The notes under the pieces were generated by a model that ran no database searches, was not told the origin of the DNA, and saw only the letters and a program-made list of their open reading frames with translations. Below are positions 1-9,411 of a stretch of 64,000 bases of DNA, piece after piece. This DNA is from Rhizobium sp. SEMIA4064. Its GTDB lineage: Bacteria > Pseudomonadota > Alphaproteobacteria > Rhizobiales > Rhizobiaceae. The stretch spans positions 124,001-188,000 of the forward strand of contig NZ_PYJN01000006.1 of NCBI RefSeq assembly GCF_003025035.1, in the 5' to 3' direction. The stretch's first letter is position 1. The number at the start of each line of letters is the position of its first letter. Both the position numbers and the translations under genes were made by a program.

Positions 1-908
1 ATGACGACCGGCACGGCGAGCACGATCAGCAGCCAATTGTCGGCAATGACATCCAGCTTCAGCGACAGGCCGACAGCGATGAAGAAGATAGCGAGCAGCA
101 CGCCGCGGAACGGCTCGATATCCGCCTCCAGCTCATGGCGATAGGAGGATTCGGCCAGCATCACGCCGGAGAGAAAGGCGCCCATTGCCATGGAAAGGCC
201 GGCAAGCTGCATCAGGGTTGCCGATCCCATGACGACGAACAGGGCGGCGGCAATCATCGCCTCGCGCGCGCCGGTGCGGGCGATGACCTGGAACAGCGGC
301 GTCAGCAGATAACGGCCCGCAATGATCATCGCCGCGACGGCGCCGAGGGCGATGGCAAGGTCTAGAATCGGATTGGAAACCTGCGTCGGTCCGCCGAGAA
401 CGGTGATCAGCGCCAGCAGCGGCACGATCGCCAGGTCCTGCAGTAACAGCATGGAAAAGGAACGCTGGCCGTATTTCGTGTTGACGTCGCCCTCCTGCTC
501 CAGGATCTGCATGGCAAAGGCCGTGGAGGACAACGCCAAGCCGAAGCCGACGATGATGCTGCCGCGCCAGCCGGTAATGTTTGCGAGATAGGCGGCGAGC
601 GTCAGCGCCAGTCCGGTCAAGATCACCTGCGCCGTGCCGAGGCCGAAAATGTCGCGCCGCATCTGCCATAGGCGCGATGGCTTCAACTCCAGGCCAATGA
701 TGAACAGCAGGAAGACGACACCGAGTTCGGCGACGGCCAGCACGGATTCGCCATCGCCAATACCATGCAGCACCGGGCCGATCACAACGCCGGCGGCGAG
801 ATAGCCGAGCACGGTGCCGAGCCCCAGTTTCTTGAAGATCGGCGCAGTGACGACGGCGCCTCCGAGCAGCATCAGGGTTTCGGTAAAGAGGGCATTGGGC
901 GCGGACAT
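1..908 (-). CDS. CPA2-family cation:proton antiporter, partial
   Basis: This is the N-terminal 302 residues of an integral inner-membrane antiporter; the gene runs off the left edge of the window. The translation starts MSAPNALFTETL and continues as a string of hydrophobic helices typical of the Kef/YbaL type monovalent cation:H+ antiporters (CPA2 family), including the family-like stretch ELGVVFLLFIIGLELKP near residue 65 and ALSSTAFAMQILEQ near residue 125. Members exchange K+ or Na+ for protons and often carry a C-terminal TrkA-N nucleotide-binding domain, which would lie outside the window. It is divergent from pmbA with about 150 bp between the starts. The family is clear; the ion and regulator are not visible. 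Confidence 0.85.
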   Translation of the reverse strand, partial: MSAPNALFTETLMLLGGAVVTAPIFKKLGLGTVLGYLAAGVVIGPVLHGIGDGESVLAVAELGVVFLLFIIGLELKPSRLWQMRRDIFGLGTAQVILTGLALTLAAYLANITGWRGSIIVGFGLALSSTAFAMQILEQEGDVNTKYGQRSFSMLLLQDLAIVPLLALITVLGGPTQVSNPILDLAIALGAVAAMIIAGRYLLTPLFQVIARTGAREAMIAAALFVVMGSATLMQLAGLSMAMGAFLSGVMLAESSYRHELEADIEPFRGVLLAIFFIAVGLSLKLDVIADNWLLIVLAVPVV

Positions 909-1058
909 CGTCTGTTTCTTTCTGTGGGGCAGGCGGTGTTGCAGCGCATAGCCATCAGAAACAACCATGCGTGAAGACATTCGGACAAGAATCGGCGTGG
1001 CCGCCCTTGATGCTTTATGTAGTGCACAATAAATGGAACGCGAAGGAAAGGCCAAATC

Positions 1059-2408
1059 ATGTCTTCAGAAATCGATTCCGCCACTCTGCTTTCCCGCGCC
1101 AGCCAATTGATAGACCTCGCCCGGAAAGCCGGTGCGGATGCGGCCGATGCCGTTGTTGTGCGCTCGCGGGCGCAATCCGTCAGCGTCCGCCTCGGCAAGG
1201 TCGAGGGCACCGAATCCTCCGAAAGCGATGATTTTTCGTTGAGGGTGTTTGTCGGCAACCGCGTTGCCAATGTCTCGGCCAATCCCGGCTTCGACCTGCA
1301 GGCCCTGGCCGAACGCGCCGTCGCCATGGCAAAGGTCTCGCCGGAAGATCCATTCGCTTGCCTCGCAGACGAAGCCGATCTCGCCAAGACCTATCCCGAT
1401 CTCGAACTCTTCGATCCGACCGAGGTCTCGTCGGTTCAACTGCGCGAGGCAGCCCTTGCGATGGAAGAGGCGGCACTCGCCGTTCCCGGCGTCAGCAATT
1501 CCTCGGGTGCGGGCGCATCCGCCGGAATGGGCGGCATGGTGCTTGTGACGTCGCATGGTTTTGCCGGTCATTATATGGGCTCGCGCTTCAGCCGCTCCGT
1601 CAGCGTCATCGCCGGCGAAGGCACCGGCATGGAGCGTGACTATGATTTCGACAGCCGCCTCTATTTCGCCGAGTTGGACGCAGCCGAGGAGATTGGCCGC
1701 CGTGCCGGCGAGCGGGTGGTCAAGCGCGTCAATCCGCGCCAGGTTCCGACCGGCAAGAATGTGACCGTCGTTTTCGATCCGCGCGTGGCGCGCGGCTTCG
1801 TCGGTCATATCGCCGGTGCGATCAACGGTGCCTCCGTCGCACGCAAGACCAGTTTCCTGCGTGACAAGATGGGCGAGCAGGTGCTGAAGGCCGGCCTGTC
1901 GATCACCGACGATCCCTTGATCGTGCGCGGCCCTGCCTCGCGTCCCTTCGACGGCGAAGGCGTTTCGGGCAAGCGCCTGGTGATGATCGAGGACGGCGTG
2001 CTGAAGCATTGGTTCCTGTCCACGTCGGCGGCGCGCGAGATCGGCGGTCTCAAGACCAATGGCCGCGGATCGCGTGGCGGCACGGCCGTTTCCCCGTCCT
2101 CGACCAATCTGGCGCTGGAGCCGGGCGATATTTCCCCAGAAGAGCTGATCCGCAATGTCGGCAACGGCTTCTACGTCACTGAGCTGATCGGCCAGGGCGT
2201 CAATATGATTACCGGCGAATACAGCCGCGGCGCCACCGGTTTCTGGATCGAGAACGGCGAACTGACGTTCCCTGTGTCGGAGGTGACGATCGCCTCCAAC
2301 CTCAAGGACATGTTCATGCGTGTGACGCCGGCAAGCGATATCGATCGCGATTTCGGCGTCGCAGCTCCGACGCTCGCCATCGAAGGCATGACGCTCGCTG
2401 GGCGCTGA
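1059..2408 (+). CDS. pmbA: PmbA/TldE-family protein of the TldD-PmbA protease
   Basis: 449 residues, the usual PmbA length. In E. coli, TldD and PmbA form a heteromeric protease that finishes microcin B17 processing and degrades CcdA; TldD holds the metal site and PmbA is the partner without it. No HExxxH zinc motif is present here, in line with the PmbA/TldE branch. Recognisable stretches are the N-terminal AGADAADAVVVRSRAQSVSVR (split here only for reading, residues about 24 on), the central SGAGASAGMGG region and the C-terminal glycine-rich GNGFYVTELIGQGVNMITGEY segment typical of the family. The ATG at 1059 is preceded by AAGGAAAGG at good distance. cysQ follows after 21 bp, so the two are probably cotranscribed. 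Confidence 0.93.
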   Translation: MSSEIDSATLLSRASQLIDLARKAGADAADAVVVRSRAQSVSVRLGKVEGTESSESDDFSLRVFVGNRVANVSANPGFDLQALAERAVAMAKVSPEDPFACLADEADLAKTYPDLELFDPTEVSSVQLREAALAMEEAALAVPGVSNSSGAGASAGMGGMVLVTSHGFAGHYMGSRFSRSVSVIAGEGTGMERDYDFDSRLYFAELDAAEEIGRRAGERVVKRVNPRQVPTGKNVTVVFDPRVARGFVGHIAGAINGASVARKTSFLRDKMGEQVLKAGLSITDDPLIVRGPASRPFDGEGVSGKRLVMIEDGVLKHWFLSTSAAREIGGLKTNGRGSRGGTAVSPSSTNLALEPGDISPEELIRNVGNGFYVTELIGQGVNMITGEYSRGATGFWIENGELTFPVSEVTIASNLKDMFMRVTPASDIDRDFGVAAPTLAIEGMTLAGR

Positions 2409-2429
2409 GACGGAGATTGGAATTTCGCA

Positions 2430-3239
2430 ATGAGCGATAGAGACGCAGTCGGCCAATTGAACGATCTTGATCTGATCGTTGAAGCGGCACGCCAAGCGGG
2501 CGATATCGCTCTCAGCTTTTTCCGCCAATCGCCGGAAGTCTGGTGGAAGAACGAGGGGCGTTCCCCCGTCAGCGCCGCCGATTTCGCGGCCAACGAAAAG
2601 CTCGCCGCCATCCTGCGTCCCGCACGGCCGGACTATGGCTGGCTTTCGGAAGAGACCGACGACGATGCCGAGCGGCTGTCGCATGAGACCCTCTTCGTCG
2701 TCGATCCGATCGACGGCACGCGCGGGTTTCTGTCCGGGCTAGAACTCTGGTGCGTCAGCGTCGCGGTGGTGACCAATGGGCGCCCGACGGCGGGTGTACT
2801 CTATGCGCCGGCACTGGAGGAATTGTTCGTTGCAACGGCTGACGGCCCGGCGCTGAAAAATGGCAAGCCGATCGCAGTGTCCGACAGGCCGGAACATGAT
2901 ATCCACAGGCTCGCCGCCGGTGAGGATATGTTGAGCGGCTTCGATCCGGATTTCCGCAAGACGGTCGAACGGGCAAAGCATGTGCCCTCGCTCGCCTATC
3001 GTTTGGCTATGGTTGCCGATGGCCGGTTGGAAGGAACGATCGTCAAACGCAATTCTCATGACTGGGATGTCGCCGCCGCCGATCTCATTTTGGAGCGGGC
3101 AGGCGGGGCGCTGGTCGATCTCTTCGGCCATCCGCTCAACTACAATCGCGCCGATGTCTCGCATGGCGAACTCTGCGGCGCGTCGTCGGCACGGCTACCG
3201 GAATTCCTGCGCCAGCTCTCCCACAGACGAAACGGTTGA
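2430..3239 (+). CDS. cysQ: 3'(2'),5'-bisphosphate nucleotidase / inositol monophosphatase family
   Basis: 269 residues of the Mg2+/Li+-sensitive IMPase superfamily. The metal-binding signature is intact: the acidic pair in WLSEETDDD, the DPIDGTRGF motif near residue 91, and the C-terminal WDVAAADLILERAGG. Length and sequence fit CysQ, which hydrolyses 3'-phosphoadenosine 5'-phosphate made during sulfate assimilation and sulfotransfer; other IMPase substrates such as inositol phosphates cannot be excluded. It follows pmbA closely and precedes the DUF4170 gene and waaA on the same strand, an arrangement that suggests one operon leading into LPS core genes. Confidence 0.88.
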   Translation: MSDRDAVGQLNDLDLIVEAARQAGDIALSFFRQSPEVWWKNEGRSPVSAADFAANEKLAAILRPARPDYGWLSEETDDDAERLSHETLFVVDPIDGTRGFLSGLELWCVSVAVVTNGRPTAGVLYAPALEELFVATADGPALKNGKPIAVSDRPEHDIHRLAAGEDMLSGFDPDFRKTVERAKHVPSLAYRLAMVADGRLEGTIVKRNSHDWDVAAADLILERAGGALVDLFGHPLNYNRADVSHGELCGASSARLPEFLRQLSHRRNG

Positions 3240-3300
3240 CCTTTTGGTCAAAATCCCTCAGAGGAAGAGTAGAGGGGGATGACAGCAGAAAGAGACGAAA

Positions 3301-3546
3301 ATGACTGTTACCAGCGACAAAAAGCAACTCCTGCACCTCGTATTCGGCGGGGAACTGGAAAATCTCGAAGAAGTACAGTTCCGCAATCTGAACGAACTCG
3401 ATATTGTCGGCATGTATCCCGACTATGCGAGTGCGCTGACAGCTTGGAAGTCGAAGGCGCAGCAGACAGTCGACAACGCCCACATGCGTTATTTCATCGT
3501 CCATCTGCATCGTTTGCTCGATCCACAGGAAAAGGCTTCCTCCTAA
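3301..3546 (+). CDS. DUF4170 small protein
   Basis: 81 residues, no signal peptide and no membrane segment. The sequence matches my memory of the DUF4170 family, a short soluble alphaproteobacterial family (features: LLHLVFGGEL near the start, then LDIVGMYPDY, and ARMRYFIVHLHRLL-like HMRYFIVHLHRLLDP near the end). Its function is unknown. It sits 61 bp after cysQ and 178 bp before waaA on the same strand. The ATG at 3301 follows AAAGAGACGAAA. The family call is from recall, but the ORF is well supported by codon use and ribosome-binding sequence. Confidence 0.8.
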   Translation: MTVTSDKKQLLHLVFGGELENLEEVQFRNLNELDIVGMYPDYASALTAWKSKAQQTVDNAHMRYFIVHLHRLLDPQEKASS

Positions 3547-3650
3547 GGTCGCGTTTTGCCCATTTAATATTTGATGTTCCCGTCCGGACGGTGTTCTCGT
3601 TTTTAATCCGGCTATGGCGCAGTATTTTTGACGCAATCAGAACGAAGAAT

Positions 3651-3668
3651 CGGCCGAACTTTCGGCCG
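3651..3668 (+). terminator. Possible hairpin between DUF4170 gene and waaA
   Basis: CGGCCGA-act-TTCGGCCG forms a compact GC-rich stem with a three-base loop. No clear U-tract follows, so it may be a weak terminator or simply an mRNA structure in front of waaA. Confidence 0.3.
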
Positions 3669-3724
3669 TGGAATGAGTGGGATTTGGCATCGATGACGAT
3701 CAGCTTGGATCGGAGGCAATCGAG

Positions 3725-5044
3725 ATGAGCAGCCTTAGGGCGCGCCTCGCTTTGGGTGCCTACCGCTTTGGCGGGATTGCAGTCTATCCCCTCGTCGGGA
3801 CGTACCTTACCGTCCGCGCCGCCAAGGGCAAGGAAGACCGTTCCCGTCGGTTGGAGCGTTTCGGCTATGCGAGCGCCAACCGTCCGCAGGGGCCGCTCGT
3901 CTGGTTTCATGCCGCAAGCGTCGGCGAGACCTCGGCAGTCATTCCGCTGATCCGCGAAATCCGCCGCCGCGACATCCACGTCATTCTGACCACGGGAACC
4001 ATCACCTCGGCCAAGGTGACGCAGGAGCGTCTCGGCGACGAGGTCATCCACCAATATGTGCCGCTCGACCTGCAGCCGGCCGTCAGTCGCTTCCTTGAAT
4101 ATTGGCAGCCCGATTGCACCATCATCGCCGAATCCGAGATCTGGCCGATGACCATCATGGAACTCGGCCGCCGGCGCATCCCGCAGATCCTCGTCAATGC
4201 CCGATTGTCGGATCGCTCCTTTGCCCGCTGGAGCCGGCATCCGGCACTGTCGGAAGCGCTGTTCGAAAACCTCGCACTGGTCGTCGCGCAATCCGATCTC
4301 GACGCTGAGCGCTATCGCGATCTCAGTGCGCGGCAGGTGATCAAGTCTGGCAATCTCAAGGTAGATACCGACGCGCCACCCTATGACGCGCCGACCCTTG
4401 CCAGCTACATGAAGCAGATCGGCGCCCGCAAGACCTGGGCTGCCGTCTCGACCTTCGAAGGCGAGGAGAATGCCGCCGCCATCGTCCACAAGACGCTGAA
4501 GGAGCATAATGGCCAATTGACCATCATCGTGCCGCGCCATCCCGAACGCTGCGACGCAATCGAAGCGATGCTGACCGAGCAGGGGCTGAAGGTGGCGCGC
4601 CGCACCCGCAACGATGTGTTGTCGCCCGATGTCGATATCTTCCTTGGCGACACGATCGGCGAAATGGGCCTCTATTTGCGCATGACCGAAGTCGCCTTCA
4701 TGGGCAAGTCGCTGCTCAATGAGGGCGGACAGAACCCCCTGGAACCGGCCATGCTCGGCTGCGCCATCCTGACGGGCGCTCACGTCCAGAATTTCCGCGA
4801 CGCCTATCAACTGCTCGCCCGTCGCGGCAGCGCACGCATGGTGCGCGACACCGAGATGCTGGCGAGGGGCGTGCATTACCTGTTGACCAACGATGCGGTG
4901 CGACGCGACATGATCGATGCCGGCTACGTCGCCGTGCACGAGATGCGCGGGGCGCTGGCGGCGACCATCAAGGGATTGGAACCCTACATCAACCCGCTGA
5001 CGGTGAAGGCGCGGTTGCTGCCGAAGACGATGGCGCAGGGATAA
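3725..5044 (+). CDS. waaA: 3-deoxy-D-manno-octulosonic acid transferase
   Basis: 439 residues from the ATG at 3725, chosen because GGAGG lies about 8 bases upstream; an in-frame ATG at 3677 lacks this. WaaA (KdtA) adds Kdo residues from CMP-Kdo to lipid IVA at the inner face of the inner membrane. The protein has the GT-B layout of the family: a short N-terminal hydrophobic anchor (ALGAYRFGGIAVYPLVG), the catalytic-side WFHAASVGET, TIIAESEIWPM, and the C-terminal nucleotide-binding LLNEGGQNPLEPA motif. It is followed after 10 bp by a HAD phosphatase and then lpxK, which makes the block a lipid A/inner core module. Confidence 0.95.
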   Translation: MSSLRARLALGAYRFGGIAVYPLVGTYLTVRAAKGKEDRSRRLERFGYASANRPQGPLVWFHAASVGETSAVIPLIREIRRRDIHVILTTGTITSAKVTQERLGDEVIHQYVPLDLQPAVSRFLEYWQPDCTIIAESEIWPMTIMELGRRRIPQILVNARLSDRSFARWSRHPALSEALFENLALVVAQSDLDAERYRDLSARQVIKSGNLKVDTDAPPYDAPTLASYMKQIGARKTWAAVSTFEGEENAAAIVHKTLKEHNGQLTIIVPRHPERCDAIEAMLTEQGLKVARRTRNDVLSPDVDIFLGDTIGEMGLYLRMTEVAFMGKSLLNEGGQNPLEPAMLGCAILTGAHVQNFRDAYQLLARRGSARMVRDTEMLARGVHYLLTNDAVRRDMIDAGYVAVHEMRGALAATIKGLEPYINPLTVKARLLPKTMAQG

Positions 5045-5054
5045 GGGGCTCTAC

Positions 5055-5780
5055 ATGACATCGATCAAGCTGGGTGCGATCGCGGGCATTCTCTTCGACA
5101 AGGACGGCACGCTGCTCGACTATGATGCGAGCTGGCTGCCGGTCAATCGCGAACTTGCCAGCATTGCGGCCCAGGGTGATGCCGCGCTTGCCGATCATTT
5201 GCTTCTGGCCTGCGGCATGGACCCGGTCACCGGCCATATCGTGCCCGACAGCCTGCTCGCCGCCGGCAATACCCGCCAGATTTCCGAGGGTCTTGTCGCC
5301 GCCGGCTCCATGGTGGATGTGATGGAGCTGACGGAAAAGCTCGATGCGCTATTTTCCCATGCCGCCGACTTCTCCGCGCCGGTCACTGATCTCGCCGGTT
5401 TCTTCCGCCGCCTGCACGAGCGCGGCTATAGGCTGGGCGTTGCTTCCAGCGACAATGAGCGCTCCATCCGCCAGACGGCGCGCCGCTTCGGCTTTCTCGA
5501 TTATCTCGACTTTATCGCGGGTTACGACAGCGGTTTCGGCACCAAGCCGGAGCCCGGCATGGTGCTCGGCTTCTGCGCAGCGACGGGCCTTTCGCCTTCG
5601 CAAATCGCCGTCGTCGGCGACAACAATCACGATCTGCACATGGGGCACAATGCCGGTGCGGGCCTGACGGTCGGCGTGCTGACCGGCACCGGATCGCGTG
5701 AATCGCTTGCGGCTTCCGACTATTGCCTGAATGACATCACCGAGCTGGAAAGCCTGCTGCCGGTTGCTCAACCGGTGTAG
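5055..5780 (+). CDS. HAD-superfamily phosphatase, phosphoglycolate phosphatase-like
   Basis: 241 residues with all four HAD motifs: I FDKDGTLLD (nucleophile Asp near residue 16), II VASSDN, III the Lys in GTKPEP, and IV VVGDNNHDLHMG. A helical C1 cap lies between motifs I and II, as in Gph. Family members cleave small phosphate esters; 2-phosphoglycolate is the usual guess. Its position, 10 bp after waaA and with lpxK downstream, could instead indicate a role linked to LPS precursor metabolism, but nothing in the sequence proves this. The SD AAGGGG precedes the ATG. Confidence 0.85.
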   Translation: MTSIKLGAIAGILFDKDGTLLDYDASWLPVNRELASIAAQGDAALADHLLLACGMDPVTGHIVPDSLLAAGNTRQISEGLVAAGSMVDVMELTEKLDALFSHAADFSAPVTDLAGFFRRLHERGYRLGVASSDNERSIRQTARRFGFLDYLDFIAGYDSGFGTKPEPGMVLGFCAATGLSPSQIAVVGDNNHDLHMGHNAGAGLTVGVLTGTGSRESLAASDYCLNDITELESLLPVAQPV

Positions 5781-5874
5781 CCAACGCAAAGGCTTGCTTT
5801 TTCGTCCGATCTGCCCTTTCTTGCGGCCTTGCTGAGATATAGGGGCAAGAGCGGGCGCAAGGCGGGATTAGATT

Positions 5875-6918
5875 ATGGTATCGGAAGCACCGCCGTTCTG
5901 GTGGCGGAAGCCGGATTGGCGCGCTTGGGGCCTTTCGCCCTTTTCCTTCTTATACGGCCGCATTGCCGGCCATCGCATGGTGCATGGTCGCCGTGCTTCC
6001 GTTCCGGTACCGGTCATCTGCGTCGGCAATTTCACGGTCGGCGGCGCCGGCAAGACACCGACAGCGCTGACGATCGCCCGTGCCGCCAAGGCGAAGGGAT
6101 TGAAGCCGGGCTTCCTTAGCCGCGGTTATGGTGGTTCGTTGGATGTGACGACCGTGGTCGATCCGCACCACCATCACGCCACCGCAGTCGGCGACGAGCC
6201 GCTGCTGCTCGCCGGTGAGGCATTGACGGTGATCTCGCGCCGCCGTTTGGAGGGCGCGGAGCGGCTGGTGCGCGAGGGCGCCGATCTCATCATCATGGAC
6301 GACGGCTTCCAGAGTGCGCAAGTCGCCATCGACTATGCTCTGGTCGTCATCGATGCGACGAGAGGCATCGGCAACGGCCATCTCGTTCCCGGCGGCCCGG
6401 TGCGTGCGCCGCTGCGGACGCAATTGCGCTATGCCTCGGCTCTGTTGAAAGTCGGCGAAGGTAACGCCGCCGACCGGCTCGTGCGCATGGCAGCAAGAGC
6501 CGGAAAACCGTTCTTCTCGGCATCGATCAAGGTGCGCGGCCAGGAGGATCTGCGCGGGCGCAATGTCCTCGCCTTTGCCGGCATCGCCGATCCCACCAAA
6601 TTCTTCCGCACGGTCGAGTCATTGGGGGCCAGCATTGCCGTCAGCCGTACCTTCGGCGATCACGAACATCTGGGCGAAGACGACATAGCCGACATTCTCG
6701 ATATCGCCGCTCGGGATGGCCTGGAGATCGTCACCACCTCCAAGGACTATGTCCGCCTCATCGGCCATCACGGCCGGGCTGACGAGCTGTTAGCGGCGTG
6801 CCGTGTCATCGAGATCGACATGGTGTTCGATGATCATCGCGCAGCGGCCTTGATCATCGACCGAGCGATCGCCGCCGCCCGCGAACGGCGGTTACGGGAA
6901 GGGCAGAAAGCGAAATAG
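5875..6918 (+). CDS. lpxK: Tetraacyldisaccharide 4'-kinase
   Basis: 347 residues. LpxK phosphorylates the 4' position of the tetraacyldisaccharide 1-phosphate to give lipid IVA, the acceptor used by WaaA encoded just upstream. The P-loop GGAGKTP is at residues 56-62, preceded by [11 protein letters not shown], and the [10 protein letters not shown] motif near residue 140 is diagnostic for the family. The N-terminal segment with aromatic residues ([10 protein letters not shown]) is the usual membrane-associated start. It is 94 bp after the HAD gene and convergent with the DUF2093 gene. Confidence 0.95.
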   Translation: MVSEAPPFWWRKPDWRAWGLSPFSFLYGRIAGHRMVHGRRASVPVPVICVGNFTVGGAGKTPTALTIARAAKAKGLKPGFLSRGYGGSLDVTTVVDPHHHHATAVGDEPLLLAGEALTVISRRRLEGAERLVREGADLIIMDDGFQSAQVAIDYALVVIDATRGIGNGHLVPGGPVRAPLRTQLRYASALLKVGEGNAADRLVRMAARAGKPFFSASIKVRGQEDLRGRNVLAFAGIADPTKFFRTVESLGASIAVSRTFGDHEHLGEDDIADILDIAARDGLEIVTTSKDYVRLIGHHGRADELLAACRVIEIDMVFDDHRAAALIIDRAIAAARERRLREGQKAK

Positions 6919-6930
6919 GGAACGCTGCTA

Positions 6931-7161
6931 TCAGCGCTTCTGGTTTGGAAGCGCGCCGGCGCGTTTTTCGGCTTCCAGCGAAGACATCACGTCGGCATAG
7001 GGTTCCTGCCGGGCGACGCTCCAGTAGCGCAGCTCGTCAAGCGCGATGTGCTTGCCGGTCATGGCGCAGATGACGTAGGAGCCGGGCATGAGGATTTGGA
7101 AATCGCCGTCGAGATAGCGAATCTTCGCCTCGCGGTTTCCGTGTCCCTCGAAAAGATTCAT
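6931..7161 (-). CDS. DUF2093 small protein
   Basis: 76 residues starting MNLFEGHGNREAKIRYLDGD. The compact sequence with IRYLDGDFQILMPGSYVICAMTG matches what I recall of DUF2093, a short alphaproteobacterial family with the pattern of a small beta-rich fold. No signal peptide is visible and the function is unknown. The ATG at 7161 was chosen over longer upstream reading because the conserved part begins there; the longer frame overlaps mutL's end out of frame. It lies just downstream of mutL on the same strand (84 bp gap) and converges with lpxK. Confidence 0.8.
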   Translation of the reverse strand: MNLFEGHGNREAKIRYLDGDFQILMPGSYVICAMTGKHIALDELRYWSVARQEPYADVMSSLEAEKRAGALPNQKR

Positions 7162-7244
7162 CTGATGCCGTCCCCGATCTCTGTCATCTCTTTGCCATAC
7201 CCCGGCAAGCCTGACTTTTCCAGTTCTTTCGGTGGTATCTGTTC

Positions 7245-9074
7245 TCAGCTCCGTCCGAACAGCCGTTCGATGTCCGAGAGCTTCAGTTCTATATAGGTCG
7301 GCCGGCCGTGATTGCACTGGCCTGAGCCGGGCGTTGCCTCCATTTGACGCAGCAGCGCATTCATCTCCTCCGGCCTCAGCCTTCGGCCGGAGCGCACCGA
7401 GCCATGGCAGGCCATGGTGGCGGCGACATATTCCAGCTTTGCGGCAAGACCCGAGGCGGTTTCCCACTCGGCGATCTCGTCGGCCAATTGCCGGATTAAC
7501 CCTTGCGCATCCACTTCGCCGAGCATGGCAGGCGTCTCACGCACCGCAATGGCTCCGGGACCGAAACGCTCGATGGCAAGGCCGAGTTTGCCAAGCTCGT
7601 CGGCAAACACCATCAGCCGGTCGCAATCTTCCTCCGGCAGGTCGACGATCTCCGGGATCAACAAGACCTGCGAGGACAGTTGCTTCGAGTGCAGTGCTTT
7701 GCGCATTTCTTCGAACACCAGCCGCTCATGTGCCGCATGCTGATCGACAATGACGAGGCCGTCGTCGGTCTGGGCGACGATATAGTTCTCATGCAGTTGG
7801 GCCCGGGCGGCACCGAGGGGGAAGCGGGCCGGCTCCTCTGCGCGTATGGGCTCGACAACAGGCGCGGGTTCGGCGCGGGCGGTTGGCATGGCGAGGCCAT
7901 CGAAGGCGGCCTGCGGTCGCTCGCCGAAGCTATATCCGTTCGTGGCCGAGGACTGATACGGCCGCGATGGCGAAGCCTGTGGTGTCCATGGTGCCGATGG
8001 TGTCGACGGCCGCCAGGCAGGCTGGAAGCCGGAACGGCCGGGGCTGAAGGCGCGAAGCATGCCGTCGGCACCCGTCGTCGCGGCGCGATCGCCTTCGCGC
8101 GCCAAAGCCTCGCGGATGGCGCCGACGATCAGGCCGCGCACCAGGCCGGGATCGCGGAAACGGACATCGGATTTCGCCGGATGCACGTTGACGTCGACAA
8201 GGGCCGGGTCGAGCCTGATGGAAAGAACGGCGACGGCATAGCGCCCGGAGGGTATGGTCTCGGCATAGGCGCCGCGGATCGCCGACAGGATCAGCTTGTC
8301 CTGCACCGGCCTGCCGTTGACGAAGGCATATTGATGCGCCGAGTTGCCGCGATTGAAGGTCGGCACGCCGATGAAGCCGGTCAGGCTCACATCCTCCCGC
8401 TCGGCGTCGAGCTCGATGGCATTGTCCTTGAACTCATGGCCGAGCACCTGCGCCATGCGGGCGAGGTGATCGTCGCCGGTGGCCGGAAATTCGAGTGTCG
8501 AGCGGTCACTGCCGGAGAGCACGAAACGCACCTGCGGAAAGGCGATCGCCATACGTTTGACGACTTCGCTGATCGCCGCAGCCTCGGCCTTCTCCGTCTT
8601 CAGGAATTTCAATCGCGCCGGCGTCGCGAAGAACAGGTCGCGCACCTCGACGATCGTGCCGGGATTGGCCGCTGCCGGACGCAGGTGCAGCACCCTGCCG
8701 CCGGCGACGGCTATCTCAGCGCCGCCATCGCTGCCGGGCCTCCGGCTGGCGATCGAGAGCTTCGCCACCGAGCCGATCGAGGGCAGGGCTTCGCCGCGGA
8801 AACCCAGCGTGCGGATATCCTCCAGCGTGTCCGATATCTTCGAGGTGCAGTGCCGCCTGACGGCCAGTTCCAGATCCGCCTGCTCCATGCCGGCACCGTT
8901 ATCGCTGACCCTCAACAGCGCCTTGCCGCCCCCGGCGGTCGCGATCTCGATGCGCGTCGCGCCGGCATCCAGAGCGTTTTCGATCAGCTCCTTGGCAGCA
9001 CTCGCCGGCCGCTCGATGACTTCGCCGGCGGCGATCTGGTTGATCAGGGTTTCGGAGAGTTGCTTGATGGCCAT
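7245..9074 (-). CDS. mutL: DNA mismatch repair protein MutL
   Basis: 609 residues from the ATG at 9074 ([19 protein letters not shown]); an earlier in-frame ATG at 9140 would add 22 residues that are not family-like. The GHKL ATPase N-terminus is complete: [34 protein letters not shown], and [13 protein letters not shown] Pro/Ala-rich linker (about residues 345-425) leads to the C-terminal dimerisation domain with [20 protein letters not shown] and the late [13 protein letters not shown] typical endonuclease motif DQHAAHERx is present, as expected in bacteria without MutH. MutL couples MutS recognition to strand processing. Confidence 0.96.
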   Translation of the reverse strand: MAIKQLSETLINQIAAGEVIERPASAAKELIENALDAGATRIEIATAGGGKALLRVSDNGAGMEQADLELAVRRHCTSKISDTLEDIRTLGFRGEALPSIGSVAKLSIASRRPGSDGGAEIAVAGGRVLHLRPAAANPGTIVEVRDLFFATPARLKFLKTEKAEAAAISEVVKRMAIAFPQVRFVLSGSDRSTLEFPATGDDHLARMAQVLGHEFKDNAIELDAEREDVSLTGFIGVPTFNRGNSAHQYAFVNGRPVQDKLILSAIRGAYAETIPSGRYAVAVLSIRLDPALVDVNVHPAKSDVRFRDPGLVRGLIVGAIREALAREGDRAATTGADGMLRAFSPGRSGFQPAWRPSTPSAPWTPQASPSRPYQSSATNGYSFGERPQAAFDGLAMPTARAEPAPVVEPIRAEEPARFPLGAARAQLHENYIVAQTDDGLVIVDQHAAHERLVFEEMRKALHSKQLSSQVLLIPEIVDLPEEDCDRLMVFADELGKLGLAIERFGPGAIAVRETPAMLGEVDAQGLIRQLADEIAEWETASGLAAKLEYVAATMACHGSVRSGRRLRPEEMNALLRQMEATPGSGQCNHGRPTYIELKLSDIERLFGRS

Positions 9075-9411
9075 ATCTGCATTTTCGTGGATTCGTGGCG
9101 AGGTGGAAAGAGAAAAGGCATACCATCTCTCGTCATCCACCCGATTCAGCGGGAGCTTTGTTTAGAAATTTAATCAAAGCTTAAGGGAATGATGACAGGT
9201 TGCATTCACAAAACTTGAAATGATTGCAGGTGGAGCGCTCGTGCGCACGTTTCGGCTTTTGGCGGCAGGTTGGCGGCCGTCATGCAGCAGTCGGTTTCCG
9301 CTTGTTTCAAGTGTTCAGGCCAGCATGATATTTCCATCAATTTTCCTCGGGAGCCGTCGTCGCTCTCAAGCCAATATGCCGTAGTACCGGATAGATGTAG
9401 GAATCGGACGA
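9075..9411. other. Divergent intergenic region, mutL / PAS-receiver gene
   Basis: 337 bases without a convincing gene. It must hold the promoters of mutL (leftward) and the PAS-receiver gene (rightward). The one clear site is the CtrA-type box at 9170-9184, listed separately. I could not pick out a convincing -35/-10 pair. Confidence 0.6.
9170..9184. promoter_or_regulatory. CtrA-type binding box TTAA-N7-TTAA
   Basis: TTAA-TCAAAGC-TTAA is a perfect match to the full CtrA recognition pattern of alphaproteobacteria. It lies 96 bp upstream of the mutL start and 228 bp upstream of the PAS-receiver gene start, so it could serve either. In GC-rich DNA such a match is uncommon but not impossible by chance. 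Confidence 0.5.

Noticed and set aside
1065..2684. 539-codon open frame antisense to pmbA and cysQ
   Set aside because: It is a shadow: pmbA and cysQ have clear family motifs on the other strand, and this frame has no recognisable motif or ribosome-binding site.
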